Shown piece by piece: positions 8,748 through 18,146 of a DNA stretch of 64,000 bases. Within the stretch, counting starts at the first letter, position 1. Each line of letters opens with the position of its first letter. Location: the NCBI RefSeq assembly GCF_009917485.1, contig NZ_QZDT01000017.1, positions 1-64,000 on the forward strand, read 5' to 3'. The position numbers and the translations under genes were made by a program. Source of the DNA: Parablautia muri (GTDB lineage: Bacteria; Bacillota; Clostridia; Lachnospirales; Lachnospiraceae). Below the pieces are notes generated by a model, which was not told where the DNA came from, did not search any database, and saw nothing but the letters and a program-made list of their open reading frames with translations.

Positions 8748-9770
8748 TTAAGCAATTTTAATATTTCTAAGAACGCCTGCATGTTCAGTATTTTTTAACA
8801 CTGTGGCTGCAATCATTTCAACTTCCGCATTCTTCATGACCCCGGGCTTATTAAAATCAGGAAGATACTTGTCAATAACAGCGCCGCCACTGAGACTGAT
8901 GCCGTGGAATCCGTCATTTACGTCAAATTTGACCGCATAAATGTCTGTTAACCCGCTCGTTTCCGCTTCGCCTACTGTACGCTTGATATTTTTCTTCACA
9001 ACCGCATTGGCTACAGCGCTGGCACCCGTCCCCTCCCCTGAAACAGTATAATGGTTATGCAGGTCCATAAACTGGACGCCGTCAATACTGGTGATTTTTC
9101 TCCCAAACGCTGTTTCAGATTCGGTTTTGTATCCAAGCAGCCTTGCTACGGTCTGGATTTTAGCAATGGATTCCGTATTTAGGAGAAGGGCATCCGCATC
9201 TGTCGTCCTGATCAACAGATTCAACGCCTCATAAAATTCATCCGCATTCTTTTTCAATGCATCAATATTAGATAAATCAATCACTTTGTCCGTGCCTAGC
9301 TCCGTACTGGTTCCTGCAACCATGGAGTCCAGCCCTTCAAATTCCGGTTTTTCCGTTGCTGCCGTAGCCACCGCATCACCATTGATCAGGGTATAATGAA
9401 ACAAGGAAATGACCGCCTTGATATGTTCTTCAATCTGGTATGCCAGGTTGTCAAACCTGCCTGCCACTTTGTTTAAAACCCTGTCAAGCTGTACCTCGCC
9501 GCCCATGATTGCCAGACTGGACTCAAATTCCTTTTTGGTTGCCGCTGATGCCGTATAAGGGGCGTTTAACTTCCTGAACTGGGCCGTTGCAGGCAGCACT
9601 TTACGCATATATTTGTATTTCATGGTTGAGCCGCCGCCTGATGCGGAAACACAATCGTCAAACTGCAGCTTCTGCAGGATTGCGGACTCCCTGAGAAAAA
9701 TATCCACAATCTGGTCAAATACCTTATCCGCCATCCCCTTTTTCAATTCCTCCAATGTCATAACTGCCAT
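8748..9770 (-). CDS. Major capsid protein (HK97 fold)
   Basis: A 340-residue protein beginning MAVMTLEELKKGMADKV. It lies after the scaffold gene and before the connector genes. The E-loop-like and P-domain-like parts are recognisable in order: SGGGSTMKYKYMRKVLP (about 45-60), then a long helical spine (NLAYQIEEHIKAVISLFHYTL), then A-domain strands (DADALLLNTESIAKIQTVARLLG). It forms the icosahedral shell. A GTG three codons upstream is an alternative start; AAGGTG lies 6 nt before the chosen ATG. No protease gene is nearby, in line with a separate scaffold. Confidence 0.9.
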   Translation of the reverse strand: MAVMTLEELKKGMADKVFDQIVDIFLRESAILQKLQFDDCVSASGGGSTMKYKYMRKVLPATAQFRKLNAPYTASAATKKEFESSLAIMGGEVQLDRVLNKVAGRFDNLAYQIEEHIKAVISLFHYTLINGDAVATAATEKPEFEGLDSMVAGTSTELGTDKVIDLSNIDALKKNADEFYEALNLLIRTTDADALLLNTESIAKIQTVARLLGYKTESETAFGRKITSIDGVQFMDLHNHYTVSGEGTGASAVANAVVKKNIKRTVGEAETSGLTDIYAVKFDVNDGFHGISLSGGAVIDKYLPDFNKPGVMKNAEVEMIAATVLKNTEHAGVLRNIKIA

Positions 9771-9791
9771 GATTTTCACCTTATCCTTTCT

Positions 9792-10406
9792 TTACTCTGC
9801 ATTTTCTTCATACTGCTGTTTTAATGCCTCTGCCAAATTTTTAGGGTCCCCCTGGTCGTGCCCCTGGCTGTCCATGCCGGGCAGTCTGTTTTCAATTATC
9901 CTATTATTTTTTTCATTTTCAAACTGGCTGGGGAACTGTGTCTTCAGCGCCGCCAGCTTATCATCCATACCCTTAACTTTTCCGGATTCGTCAAGGGCAA
10001 GCTCTCCTTTTTCTTTCAGCTTAAAGGTGATATAGTCCACGTCTTTGCATTTTGATTCTAAAAGCGCAATCTTCACCGCAGCGTCAAGCTTTTCCTGCGC
10101 CAGCTGTTTCTGCAGAGTTTCAATTGTTGCTTCGTACTCTCCTATTTTGCCCTGCAGGGCCTCATCACCGCTAGTTCCCTTTTTCAATTCATTGATCAGC
10201 CCTTGTGATGTTTTCAGCTGTTCGGCCAGGTTCCCTTTATCTGCCTCTAAAGCAGAATACTCCTCTTTTGATACATATTCGCCCTTCCCAAGGTCTGCCA
10301 GCTTTATCTGTTTTTCTTTGTTCTCAGGCTTTTGGTTGTAGGTGCCTATCGCCTCCATAAGCTGTTTATACAATTCTTCTCCTAAAATCTCTTTTAACCA
10401 GTCCAT
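9792..10406 (-). CDS. Phage scaffolding protein (GP20-type)
   Basis: A 204-residue, highly charged, coiled-coil protein. Residues 45-115 contain long heptad-like runs (LEADKGNLAEQLKTSQGLINE). The start MDWLKEILGEELYKQ and the order before the capsid gene match the phage minor structural GP20 scaffold family (PF06810) of Gram-positive siphophages. It would line the prohead and leave before packaging. The C-terminus is disordered (GMDSQGHDQGDPKN). The ATG is at 10406. A terminator-like hairpin lies just before this gene. Confidence 0.85.
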   Translation of the reverse strand: MDWLKEILGEELYKQLMEAIGTYNQKPENKEKQIKLADLGKGEYVSKEEYSALEADKGNLAEQLKTSQGLINELKKGTSGDEALQGKIGEYEATIETLQKQLAQEKLDAAVKIALLESKCKDVDYITFKLKEKGELALDESGKVKGMDDKLAALKTQFPSQFENEKNNRIIENRLPGMDSQGHDQGDPKNLAEALKQQYEENAE

Positions 10407-10473
10407 GCCTTTTCCTTTCCATTACACAGTTTTATTTCCGTATAGTTTATATGCCATCACGGTTATTCGGGCA

Positions 10474-10501
10474 ATAAAAAAATACACCCTTTCGGATGTA
10501 T
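10474..10501 (-). terminator. Hairpin with GAAA loop and U-run inside the head operon
   Basis: On the minus strand, 8-bp arms ATACATCC and GGGTGTAT (one G-U pair) enclose a GAAA tetraloop and are followed by seven T. This is a good intrinsic terminator shape. It sits between the MuF/59-aa gene pair and the scaffold gene. Just before it lies a second small palindrome (GCCCA-TCTA-TGGGC) at about 10515-10528. Confidence 0.6.
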
Positions 10502-10585
10502 ACTTACACTTTAGCCCATAGATGGGCGTACCACCTACCTTTCACATAAAAAGGACTGACTGAATTATTATTTTCAATCAATCCC

Positions 10586-10765
10586 TCATTCTTCATCAAC
10601 CAATCTTACTTCCCGGTGCATGTCCTTTGGTGCGTATGCTTTAGGAAAAATCTTATCAGAATGCGCCCGGATTTCATCATCAATTCTCATTCCCCTAAAA
10701 GCGCCTCTATTTTTATCAAAATCCTGATAGGATTTCAGGCTTAAAAAAAGTTCCTTCTGTGTCAT
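10586..10765 (-). CDS. 59-aa protein coupled to the MuF gene; possible immunity protein
   Basis: An ATG at 10765 overlaps the TGA of the MuF gene (ATGA), so translation is likely coupled. The frame gives 59 residues, beginning MTQKELFLSLKSYQDF and ending REVRLVDEE. The product is small, charged and soluble. I know no family for it. Because MuF proteins with toxin-like C-termini are often followed by an immunity gene, an immunity role is a reasonable guess but unproven. The next feature downstream is a terminator-like hairpin. Confidence 0.6.
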   Translation of the reverse strand: MTQKELFLSLKSYQDFDKNRGAFRGMRIDDEIRAHSDKIFPKAYAPKDMHREVRLVDEE

Positions 10766-12264
10766 TTTAACGATTCCTCTATCAATGCAAAAATATCGTA
10801 GTTCTTTTTCTTTACTCTTTCGGCATTCTCGAAATACTGTTCAACTGCAACCGATACAAATTCTTTCATGCAGTTGATATCAATCGTCCCATCATCTAAT
10901 ACTGCTTCAAACGGATCTGTAACATAAAGCCTTCCCTGATAATTATTTAGAAATTTATCGGACTTCAATATATAAATCTCTGACTTAGATCCAGATGAAT
11001 CTATTGCGGTTACTGCGACAATATCATCTACAGACAATCCCTCCACACACATGCTTTTCACAACATCAACCTTGGCACTGTCAAAAACCTTGTTTTCTAT
11101 TGCATGCCCTATCTCGTGGACCGCTTCTCTTTTTGAAGCATTCATGCCAATAAATATCGTATCTGACACAGGATCATATGCACTTCCTTTAGAGCCCACA
11201 CTTACAATTGTATTTGACAGAGATTCTTTTACTTTCTGCGGCATTTCCGTCATCGCTTCTAAAAAAGCAACTCTTTCTTTTACTGCATAATCTCCATCTG
11301 TATAGTTCACTATACGATAATCCAGAGAGTTGCTTAAGGCATTCACTGTTTGCTTAAATTCATTATAAGTCTTTGCCTTTACCCTGACAAGCTCATTTTT
11401 ATCACCGTCCCATTTTGTGTAATATTCTTCCTCCGATAACGCCCATCTTGCACGCTGCAAAAGGCAGCACCGGCAGTTACAATCTTCAGATGGATCCCCA
11501 AAGGCTCCTGGATACATACCTTTCTTTCCTGCCACCTCAAAAGGTTCTTCCAATTCCCTTACCTGCCCGTCAAGCTCACGGTGGTGCGGCCTTGTAAGGC
11601 CGTCTAACGTAGAATCCCATTGTTTCACAACATCTGCGCCTTTGGATTTTGCCTTTTGCTGACACTGGAAAGCAGCCTCCTGCTGTACCCTGTGCCCTTC
11701 TGTCCTTGCAATCGTGATTGCGCGGTTGTATGCTTTATTAAATGGGCTATTCATGCCCTTTGCTATATGTACGGCTATCTGGTTCCAGCTTTCTCCCCTT
11801 ACCGCACCTCTTGACAGCTCGGCTCTGATTGACTTTTTCAAATATGTAACATCTTCTCCAAGCTTATTGTACAGCCCTTTTGAAATCTTAGAATCTACCT
11901 GCAGGGCCTTGACCACTTCATCCTGATTGATTGGAAATATCAGCGGGATCCCCTGTCCTTGAAGGTCATACAGCGTGCCGAAAAAGCCATCTTCATAGCT
12001 CAATGCCAGATAATCGGCAATTGTAGTAAAGGTATTGGTATCTAAAGTATCTAAAATACTGTCAATCTGCTTTTTAAGCGCCTCCTGGTACTGCTTCTGG
12101 TATACAATGCTCTGTAAGTTTTCCATATCAGTTCTCGTGGAAAGCTCTCTGATCTTTGCTTCGCAGTCCTTCCTTGCCTGTGTATAGACCTGTTTCAGAA
12201 GCCTGATAACCTTTTCTTCGCTGTCTGCCTGTATTTTCTGTACCTCAAGCTGTCTTTTATTCAT
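10762..12264 (-). CDS. MuF-type minor head protein fused to a zincin-like C-terminal domain
   Basis: A 500-residue protein. Residues 1-280 are an SPP1 gp7/MuF head protein (PF04233): AITIARTEGHRVQQEA, then WDSTLDGLTRPHHRELDGQ and the Cys-rich DPSEDCNCRCC end, typical for proteins that bind the portal and enter the capsid. Residues about 330-500 are an extra domain with HEIGH at 383-387, followed about 80 residues later by KEFVSVAVEQYF. This resembles the HExxH plus distal Glu pattern of zincin (lethal-factor-like) metallopeptidases. I chose ATG 12264 over a TTG six codons upstream. The fusion resembles phage MuF polymorphic toxins, where the effector rides in the virion. The protease activity is inferred only. 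Confidence 0.85.
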   Translation of the reverse strand: MNKRQLEVQKIQADSEEKVIRLLKQVYTQARKDCEAKIRELSTRTDMENLQSIVYQKQYQEALKKQIDSILDTLDTNTFTTIADYLALSYEDGFFGTLYDLQGQGIPLIFPINQDEVVKALQVDSKISKGLYNKLGEDVTYLKKSIRAELSRGAVRGESWNQIAVHIAKGMNSPFNKAYNRAITIARTEGHRVQQEAAFQCQQKAKSKGADVVKQWDSTLDGLTRPHHRELDGQVRELEEPFEVAGKKGMYPGAFGDPSEDCNCRCCLLQRARWALSEEEYYTKWDGDKNELVRVKAKTYNEFKQTVNALSNSLDYRIVNYTDGDYAVKERVAFLEAMTEMPQKVKESLSNTIVSVGSKGSAYDPVSDTIFIGMNASKREAVHEIGHAIENKVFDSAKVDVVKSMCVEGLSVDDIVAVTAIDSSGSKSEIYILKSDKFLNNYQGRLYVTDPFEAVLDDGTIDINCMKEFVSVAVEQYFENAERVKKKNYDIFALIEESLK

Positions 12265-12508
12265 TATCCTGCACCGCCTCAAGCATTTCTTTAGACACTA
12301 ACAGGGTTTTCACTTCTATTACAGGCAATTGTTTTGGTTCTATATGTATATTAATATCATATTGTATATTCATGTCATCAAAATTTATAATTTTACCTGC
12401 AAGCCTTTTGATTGTGTCACAGCATGCCTGAATTTCCCTGACTCTTTCTTCTGCTTTGGTTTTTCTGACTTCTTCACCAACCGGCTGCTCTCTTTTTCTT
12501 TTTATCAT
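12257..12508 (-). CDS. Small phage protein between portal and MuF genes
   Basis: An 83-residue protein with a basic N-terminus (MIKRKREQPVGEEVRK), a helical middle and a strand-rich end (YDINIHIEPKQLPVIEVKTLL). The ATG at 12508 has GAGGTG 6 nt upstream; a GTG three codons earlier would lack this spacing. It overlaps the MuF start by 8 nt. No family is known to me; the position suggests a head-morphogenesis helper. Confidence 0.6.
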   Translation of the reverse strand: MIKRKREQPVGEEVRKTKAEERVREIQACCDTIKRLAGKIINFDDMNIQYDINIHIEPKQLPVIEVKTLLVSKEMLEAVQDNE

Positions 12509-12519
12509 TGCTTTCACCT

Positions 12520-13950
12520 CTATTCCGGAGTTATATTTTCCAGCATTTCCTGAACGGTTTGGGTTTCTCCTTCCCCTGCTGCCAGTTTATCTTTGATTTC
12601 TTCAAAATCAATGTCCAGAACAGAGCAGACTTCCCGGATAATGGTCTCATCATCAATGATATTATTCACTTTCAGCAGGTTATCAAGCATCTGCCCTTCT
12701 TTTTGCGCATCTGTCAGTTCAATCTCCGCATTATCCTTGGCATTGGTAATCACTTCCCGCACAAAATTAAAATACACATCCTTCATCCGGTAATCAGTGC
12801 CTTCATTCCTGTTGATTTCGTCCAGTACTATTTTAATAATTTTCCTAAGGAACCCTTTCAGCCTGATTTCCAGCTTGTTGCATTTTAAGTCAAGCAGCGC
12901 ATACCTGCTTCTGATAACCACATTGGTGATATTCCCATCTCCAAGCTGTGCGGAATTGAATCCCATACCAAAGCGGTAAATATTCTTTTCGTCTAATTCC
13001 AGTTTCGCCTTCCGGGCTTCATATGGGATATCCACCGTCTTTATATCCAATCCTCCGTCCGGTGAAACTGCTATATGTTTCTTAGCCTTGATATTCTGCA
13101 TCATTTCATCCAGATTCGCCCCTTGGAAACCGGACACGACATAAATTGCGTCTGTAAAATCCTGTAAGTTATTTGAAAGGCTGCATGCCATCAGGTCATA
13201 ATCGTCTATCAGATCTTTTATCGGTTTTAATCCACTGAACTGCTTTGCATTATTGTCAATCCTGAAAAATGGAATAAAGCCGAAACAGGAGCCGAAGCCC
13301 TCGCCTTTTTCGTTTGATGAAACAATATGAGGCCTGGGGTTTAATTCCGCGTCTTCGTCTTCAACTATTTTCCCATCATTTACCTGGATATAATAATAGG
13401 TCTCCTTCGCATCCCATACCTGGATGCGCTTAACAGTCTTCTCCCCCTTCTCAATCCGGTCAATGTGCCAGTATATCACGTGTTCCGTCTTGTCATCTGT
13501 ATCTTTGGCCCTGACCTCAACCACGCCGATTGAATCCGCCTGCTGGAAACCGATCCTGTTTTCACTTGTCTGATACGCATACATATAATCAAACCCCTTT
13601 GCGATACAGCCGGTAAGGGTTTCATACATTTCTGACCAGAATCCATCATCAAAATACAGGTTTAGCTTCTCCTGCAGCTCCTGAATATCTGATTTAATAA
13701 AATCACCGCCGCCGGAAAGCATATACTGTACTTCCTGGTCAACAAGTTCCGTAAAGAAGGGATGCGAAATTTTTATATTGCTCCTTATGGTATCTTCTTT
13801 GACCTTCCCGTCCGCATCTATATAAAATATCCGCGAACCCATTATTTTGTGCTCGCCTTCATAATATTTCATTCCCTGCGCTGCCCGTTTCTTCTTCCTG
13901 GATTTTGCGTCTTCATCTATAAAATATTTTATTTCTTCCACTGTAAGCAA
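12520..13950 (-). CDS. Portal protein (SPP1 gp6 type)
   Basis: A 476-residue protein of the SPP1-type portal family (PF05133). Recognisable parts are the N-terminal region with YYEGEHKIMGSRI, the segment IKISHPFFTELVDQEVQYMLSG, and the later SNNLQDFTDAIYVVSGFQG and FGMGFNSAQLGDGN. The last is typical of the clip/stem border in clostridial phage portals. Twelve copies would form the DNA gate at the capsid vertex and dock TerL. The start is a TTG at 13950 behind GGAGGTGG. The acidic C-terminus (AAGEGETQTVQEML) fits the family. Confidence 0.92.
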   Translation of the reverse strand: MLTVEEIKYFIDEDAKSRKKKRAAQGMKYYEGEHKIMGSRIFYIDADGKVKEDTIRSNIKISHPFFTELVDQEVQYMLSGGGDFIKSDIQELQEKLNLYFDDGFWSEMYETLTGCIAKGFDYMYAYQTSENRIGFQQADSIGVVEVRAKDTDDKTEHVIYWHIDRIEKGEKTVKRIQVWDAKETYYYIQVNDGKIVEDEDAELNPRPHIVSSNEKGEGFGSCFGFIPFFRIDNNAKQFSGLKPIKDLIDDYDLMACSLSNNLQDFTDAIYVVSGFQGANLDEMMQNIKAKKHIAVSPDGGLDIKTVDIPYEARKAKLELDEKNIYRFGMGFNSAQLGDGNITNVVIRSRYALLDLKCNKLEIRLKGFLRKIIKIVLDEINRNEGTDYRMKDVYFNFVREVITNAKDNAEIELTDAQKEGQMLDNLLKVNNIIDDETIIREVCSVLDIDFEEIKDKLAAGEGETQTVQEMLENITPE

Positions 13951-13965
13951 TTTTTTCCACCTCCT

Positions 13966-15357
13966 TTAATACAGCCATGTTGTAGGCTCATGCAGCGCAA
14001 GGGCCAGGGAATCCGCCGTATCAGGCGAGCCCAGGCCACGTTTTTTCATATCATCTTTTGATTCAAGCTGTATTTTCCCTTTGGATGTCATATGGTATTT
14101 TCTAATGCTCAACTGCTTTATCATTTCTTCATCATTCGGTAATTCAATCTGCACATCATTCTTTCCCTGCATTTTGTTAGAAAAATTACTCTCAAGCAGC
14201 TCCTTCACGTGTCCCCATAGCTGTGCACCCAGGTTAAAATAATATTCGTCAGTGGCAGCACTGCCATTATTGACAGGGATTACCATGTATGGCAGCTTTT
14301 CATCCCTGATTACCTCTTTCAGGCGATCCGTCACACCGCCGCCAACACCAGAATCATCTACTTTTATCATGCAGCTCTTAACATCTGGAAACCGCTTCAT
14401 ATACTCTTTACAGCATGCAATCACGTTTCCAGCTGTTTCCATTGTGTCTTTCTTGGTAAATTTCTTGAACTCAAACACCTTAGCGCATACCCGCGGGGTT
14501 ATCACTGTCTTATCATCACCAAATCTTGCCACATCCACTCCGATATGGAGTGTTTTGGCTGCATCAATGTCACTCTGCCTTATTTGGTTGTTCTTATCAC
14601 ATGCAAGCTCTACAGTTTCCAAGGATATAAAAGAGTCCAAAGCGCCTTTAGGAAACTGGCCATCGATCCTGACACGGCATACATCAGAGTCTTTTCCATA
14701 CTTGGACTCGAGCATCTCTATATTGTCCTTTGATGTACGCTTTGAATTTCTGCTGCTTACCGTATGTGTTTTGAACTTATCCCTGTCTTTATTAAAGGCA
14801 TCATAAAAAACACCGTCTATTCTGTTGGGATTTCCCATCAGCAGGAGCTTGTTATCAAAGCCTGTCAGTGTTCCTAGTATTGCTTCCATGATTGGATCCG
14901 CCACACCTGATGCTTCATCTACTACAATTAACATGTGGTCTTCATGAAAACCCTGCATATTTTCCGGTTTGGTTGCCGTCTTGGCTGTGGCAAACCACCG
15001 TTCAGAGTCGCCTATCATGTAAACCTTCGTCTTAGTCCAGGCAAGAAGATTCTTCACCTTAGAACAGTCTAACCATTTAGCAATTTCAGCCCAAAGCACA
15101 TCATAAAGCTGTTGCATTGTGGGTGCTGTAGCGATCACCTTAGAATATGGACGGCACGCAAGAAACCAGATAATAAGTCCGGCCTCCAATGCTGTTTTGC
15201 CAACACCCTGACCGGACTTAACTGCTACTTTTGAATGTTCTGATATATCTGCTGCAACCTCCTCCTGCCAGTCGTCACATTCCATCTTAAGCATATCTTC
15301 TAAGAAAGCAACTGGATCATCATAATAGACCTCTAAAGCATCAATTAGGTCTTCCAT
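13966..15357 (-). CDS. terL: Terminase large subunit
   Basis: A 463-residue packaging motor. Walker A is SGQGVGKT (48-55) and Walker B is LIVVDEAS with D147/E148. Coupling motif LLLMGNP follows at about 171-177. The RNase-H-like nuclease begins with [10 protein letters not shown] (273-282; D275 likely metal-binding) and ends with [12 protein letters not shown]. The enzyme cuts concatemeric DNA and pumps it through the portal. It starts 17 nt inside the terS gene, so the two are coupled. Length and motif order are complete, so it appears intact. Confidence 0.96.
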   Translation of the reverse strand: MEDLIDALEVYYDDPVAFLEDMLKMECDDWQEEVAADISEHSKVAVKSGQGVGKTALEAGLIIWFLACRPYSKVIATAPTMQQLYDVLWAEIAKWLDCSKVKNLLAWTKTKVYMIGDSERWFATAKTATKPENMQGFHEDHMLIVVDEASGVADPIMEAILGTLTGFDNKLLLMGNPNRIDGVFYDAFNKDRDKFKTHTVSSRNSKRTSKDNIEMLESKYGKDSDVCRVRIDGQFPKGALDSFISLETVELACDKNNQIRQSDIDAAKTLHIGVDVARFGDDKTVITPRVCAKVFEFKKFTKKDTMETAGNVIACCKEYMKRFPDVKSCMIKVDDSGVGGGVTDRLKEVIRDEKLPYMVIPVNNGSAATDEYYFNLGAQLWGHVKELLESNFSNKMQGKNDVQIELPNDEEMIKQLSIRKYHMTSKGKIQLESKDDMKKRGLGSPDTADSLALALHEPTTWLY

Positions 15358-16237
15358 CCTTCTTTTTACTCCTTCGTTTTGCTATCTCAATAATTGCTGT
15401 TTTCCAATCCTGTGCCTGGCCTTTGGCTTCGTCTTTTTGAACTACCTGTGATTTCAGGACCGCTATTCTTGCTCTTTGTTCATCTGTAGCCAAATCCATA
15501 TGATCTGATATCCACTGTAATGCCTTCATGCGATCGGCAAGCTTGATACTGGTTCCTTCTTTCCCTTGTTTGACCTCCGAAATTAAGGTTCCATCAACCT
15601 CTGTACTTTCTCTTAAACGGATTACATTAACTTCCTTCTTTACTTCAATTTTGGTGCCTGTTTCTTCGTCCTTTAATATGACAGGACCAAAAGTGCCCAT
15701 CACAGGAACTATTTCGCGTCCAAACTCTACATAGTCCGTGATATCAGCAAAGGCTATATCCATATATTTCTGAAATATGTCTTCTTCAGAGAGCATTTCT
15801 CTATTCAGGCGGTTTTGCTTTAAGTTTTGGATTTCCTTTTTTACCTTAACATTTCTTAACATCCTTGCACCCGCTGATTGTGCAGTAAAATAGTCCACTT
15901 CGTACGCTTTTTGGTATGCTTTAGTTGCATTAAAACATTTGACATAAAGACAACAAAAAAGCCTTTGCTTATCGGTTAAACCAGGGGGTTGCGGTTCCTG
16001 AATTTCTTCATTTGTAACGGTCTCTTGCAATCCATTTTTATTTTCATTTTGTGCGCACACTTTTTCAGGTTTTGTGTGCACACTTTTTGATTTATTTTTC
16101 TCCCATCCATACCTTACTTTCCATGACTTGACTGTATTTAGGGCAACACCATATTTTTGGGCAATATCTTTATATTTCATTCCGGCCATATAATCAGCTT
16201 TCGCCAGCTCATAGTTTTGTATTGCTTCTCTGTCCAA
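15341..16237 (-). CDS. terS: Terminase small subunit
   Basis: A 298-residue DNA-recognition subunit. The N-terminus is a phBC6A51-type helix-turn-helix ([20 protein letters not shown], about 20-39). After a disordered linker comes a Terminase_2-type core with [25 protein letters not shown]. The part around [11 protein letters not shown] is the extended form seen in clostridial phages. It would bind the pac or cos site and hand DNA to TerL. The start is a TTG at 16237 after GGTGGTGATG. A hairpin lies just upstream (16274-16305). Confidence 0.9.
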   Translation of the reverse strand: MDREAIQNYELAKADYMAGMKYKDIAQKYGVALNTVKSWKVRYGWEKNKSKSVHTKPEKVCAQNENKNGLQETVTNEEIQEPQPPGLTDKQRLFCCLYVKCFNATKAYQKAYEVDYFTAQSAGARMLRNVKVKKEIQNLKQNRLNREMLSEEDIFQKYMDIAFADITDYVEFGREIVPVMGTFGPVILKDEETGTKIEVKKEVNVIRLRESTEVDGTLISEVKQGKEGTSIKLADRMKALQWISDHMDLATDEQRARIAVLKSQVVQKDEAKGQAQDWKTAIIEIAKRRSKKKDGRPN

Positions 16238-16273
16238 ACATCACCACCACGCCTATTTATTCCAAAAAGCAGA

Positions 16274-16305
16274 AAGCACCTAACCGCCGTGGCAGTTAGG
16301 TGCTT
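16274..16305 (-). terminator. Stem-loop before terS
   Basis: A perfect 11-bp inverted repeat (AAGCACCTAAC / GTTAGGTGCTT) with a 10-nt loop. On the minus strand it is followed by TCTGCTTTTTGG, a moderate U-tract. It may end transcripts of the regulator gene before the packaging genes, or serve as an attenuator or pac-related structure. Confidence 0.55.
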
Positions 16306-16378
16306 CATGACTTATACTTATCTCATTTTATATTTTATCATAAAAAAAACGGACAATGCGGACAAAACGGACAAATTT

Positions 16379-16795
16379 TTATTTTTTTCTTATAAACCTG
16401 TCAAACTCTTTTCTAACACTATCTGCCGTTGCATTTCTTCCAATACCAATTGCAACTTCTTCCCATGATTTCCCCTCAAAATACCTCATTCTGATGATAC
16501 GTTGCATTCTGGAAGGTATTGTGCCCATCCACTTTTCTATATTTCTCTTTAATTTTTCTGCATTCCACTTGCGTTCTATTAATAAATTCTTCTCTTTTTC
16601 TATGCCCGCAGAATCAAGATATGTTTCCATCACACCCGATAAATGAAAACTCATTTTTTGATATGGGAAATCAGGATTACTTCCGTTTACTTTATCTTGT
16701 ACCACCTCATCTTTTTTCATCCGCCTGATATCCTGCTCTGTTTCTTTGATTAATTCACACGCATCTATATAATCCGCCAATATCTTTTTATCCAC
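16379..16795 (-). CDS. ArpU/RinA-type late transcription regulator
   Basis: A 138-residue protein with a helical body and a sigma-70 region-4-like end: MQRIIRMRYFEGKSWEEVAIGIGRNATADSVRKEF. This matches the ArpU/RinA family that switches on phage late genes. The GTG at 16795 is chosen because AGGAGG (16802-16807) lies 6 nt upstream; a longer reading from 16855 lacks such a site. Its place directly before terS supports control of the packaging and structural operon. Confidence 0.82.
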   Translation of the reverse strand: MDKKILADYIDACELIKETEQDIRRMKKDEVVQDKVNGSNPDFPYQKMSFHLSGVMETYLDSAGIEKEKNLLIERKWNAEKLKRNIEKWMGTIPSRMQRIIRMRYFEGKSWEEVAIGIGRNATADSVRKEFDRFIRKK

Positions 16796-16885
16796 CTTAT
16801 TCCTCCTACGCTGAATACAATACCTGCTACTCAATATCTTAGGCATCACAAACAAAAATATATTATAAGACCTGCTGCCTCTTGG

Positions 16886-17572
16886 CTAATTCTCCTCTGG
16901 TTTCTCACACCGTTCAAATTCTATGGCCCATACCCATGGGTTCGAATCCCAGCTGTATAAGTCAAACTCCGATTTCCTGATTGTAGAGTTCCATAAATCT
17001 GAAAATGGCAGGAAGTGTGCCGCATGTACCCATTGTTCCGTAGTTTCCGGGAACTGTGCCATATAATGTTCTACAGCTTCTTTTTTTATCCCTTCTTTAA
17101 GAATCTGCTCATTTGTAATCTCCTGCAGCTGTTCTGCCCTTACATCCATGACCTTAAGCCAGATACGGGCGGCTTCTTTCGGCATATGGATTGATGGATG
17201 CCAGCGCATCACCGCGCTTTTCCCTGGCTGCACAAGTGGCTCTTGCCATGCCTTGTATAAATACCCGCCTGTCCATTCTGCCCATGTTTCCCGAACATAC
17301 AGGATATCTCCCTTATCAAAAGGTGCAAGGCTCTCAAAGTATCTTGTTGGTTTAAATGGGCTCTGCTCTACGACATCCATATAATGCAATGTTCTAAAAC
17401 CACATTCATTTTTCCCAATCCTCATCCATAACGGCATCCTGCAATAATTATGGCTGTCCGGCATATCTGGATGTGGTGGATGCTTAATTACTCGCCTTGT
17501 AACCGTCTTTCTTCCGTCAAGTATCGCCCGAACCATGTCGGTATTAAATAAAATCGGTAATACTCTGCTCAT
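16886..17572 (-). CDS. Phage protein with ASCH-like features
   Basis: A 228-residue protein starting MSRVLPILFNTDMVRAILDGRKTVTRR. This N-terminus (small-molecule- or RNA-contact motif with GRKTVTRRV) is typical of phage proteins annotated as ASCH-domain or morphogenetic proteins, often next to terminase genes. The C-terminus (NPWVWAIEFERC) is also typical. The function is unknown; RNA or modified-nucleotide binding is suggested by the ASCH fold. The ATG at 17572 has AAAGGAG at good spacing, so the 22 residues upstream are not used. Confidence 0.65.
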   Translation of the reverse strand: MSRVLPILFNTDMVRAILDGRKTVTRRVIKHPPHPDMPDSHNYCRMPLWMRIGKNECGFRTLHYMDVVEQSPFKPTRYFESLAPFDKGDILYVRETWAEWTGGYLYKAWQEPLVQPGKSAVMRWHPSIHMPKEAARIWLKVMDVRAEQLQEITNEQILKEGIKKEAVEHYMAQFPETTEQWVHAAHFLPFSDLWNSTIRKSEFDLYSWDSNPWVWAIEFERCEKPEEN

Positions 17573-17603
17573 TTTTCTCCTTTCCTGACACGCCTGATAC
17601 CTC

Positions 17604-17954
17604 TTAATAAAAATCCAATAAGGCCTGATAATATTCATCTGATGCTTCTAATCTTCTCTGATAGCGGTTCAAATCTTTTTCAAGATATTTCACTATCTCG
17701 CTTATTGCATTCGATGTTTTTTCTGACTCTATTATTTCCCTATAGTCTGTATCTTCCGTCTGATAGCGGTATGAATAATTTAGGAATCCCCTGTATTTCA
17801 CCTCATTCATATTTGGAATAAAAAATCTTCTTCCAATGTCTCCCGCTTTACAATAGATATTTCTTTCCCCTGTTTTAACCACCCCAAAGGTTTCTATCAT
17901 GGAATTACGGTTTGGATTTGTTAAATCTATGGTTATTTCCACCACTTGGCTCAT
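17604..17954 (-). CDS. Phage protein of unknown function
   Basis: A 116-residue protein starting MSQVVEITIDLTNPNRN. The first 60 residues are strand-rich and the end is helical (AISEIVKYLEKDLNRYQRRLEAS). No family is recognised. It is in line with the leftward operon, 31 nt from the ASCH-like gene. The leader CAGGCGTATAAGGAAAGG before it resembles the leader of that next gene (CAGGCGTGTCAGGAAAGG), so a short leader duplication has occurred. Confidence 0.55.
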   Translation of the reverse strand: MSQVVEITIDLTNPNRNSMIETFGVVKTGERNIYCKAGDIGRRFFIPNMNEVKYRGFLNYSYRYQTEDTDYREIIESEKTSNAISEIVKYLEKDLNRYQRRLEASDEYYQALLDFY

Positions 17955-18146
17955 TTTATATTACCTCGCCTTTCCTTATACGCCTGCTGCCGGATTGATT
18001 CATTTTCGGTCGTTCTGATACACTTTCTTCTTCCTTGCTCCGCTAAAGGACAGTTTAGCTGATTGATATACTGAATGGCTCATAAAAGATTATTACAATA
18101 CATTTATTTTTGTAATATACTACTTTTGAGATGGAGGTGAAAAAAC

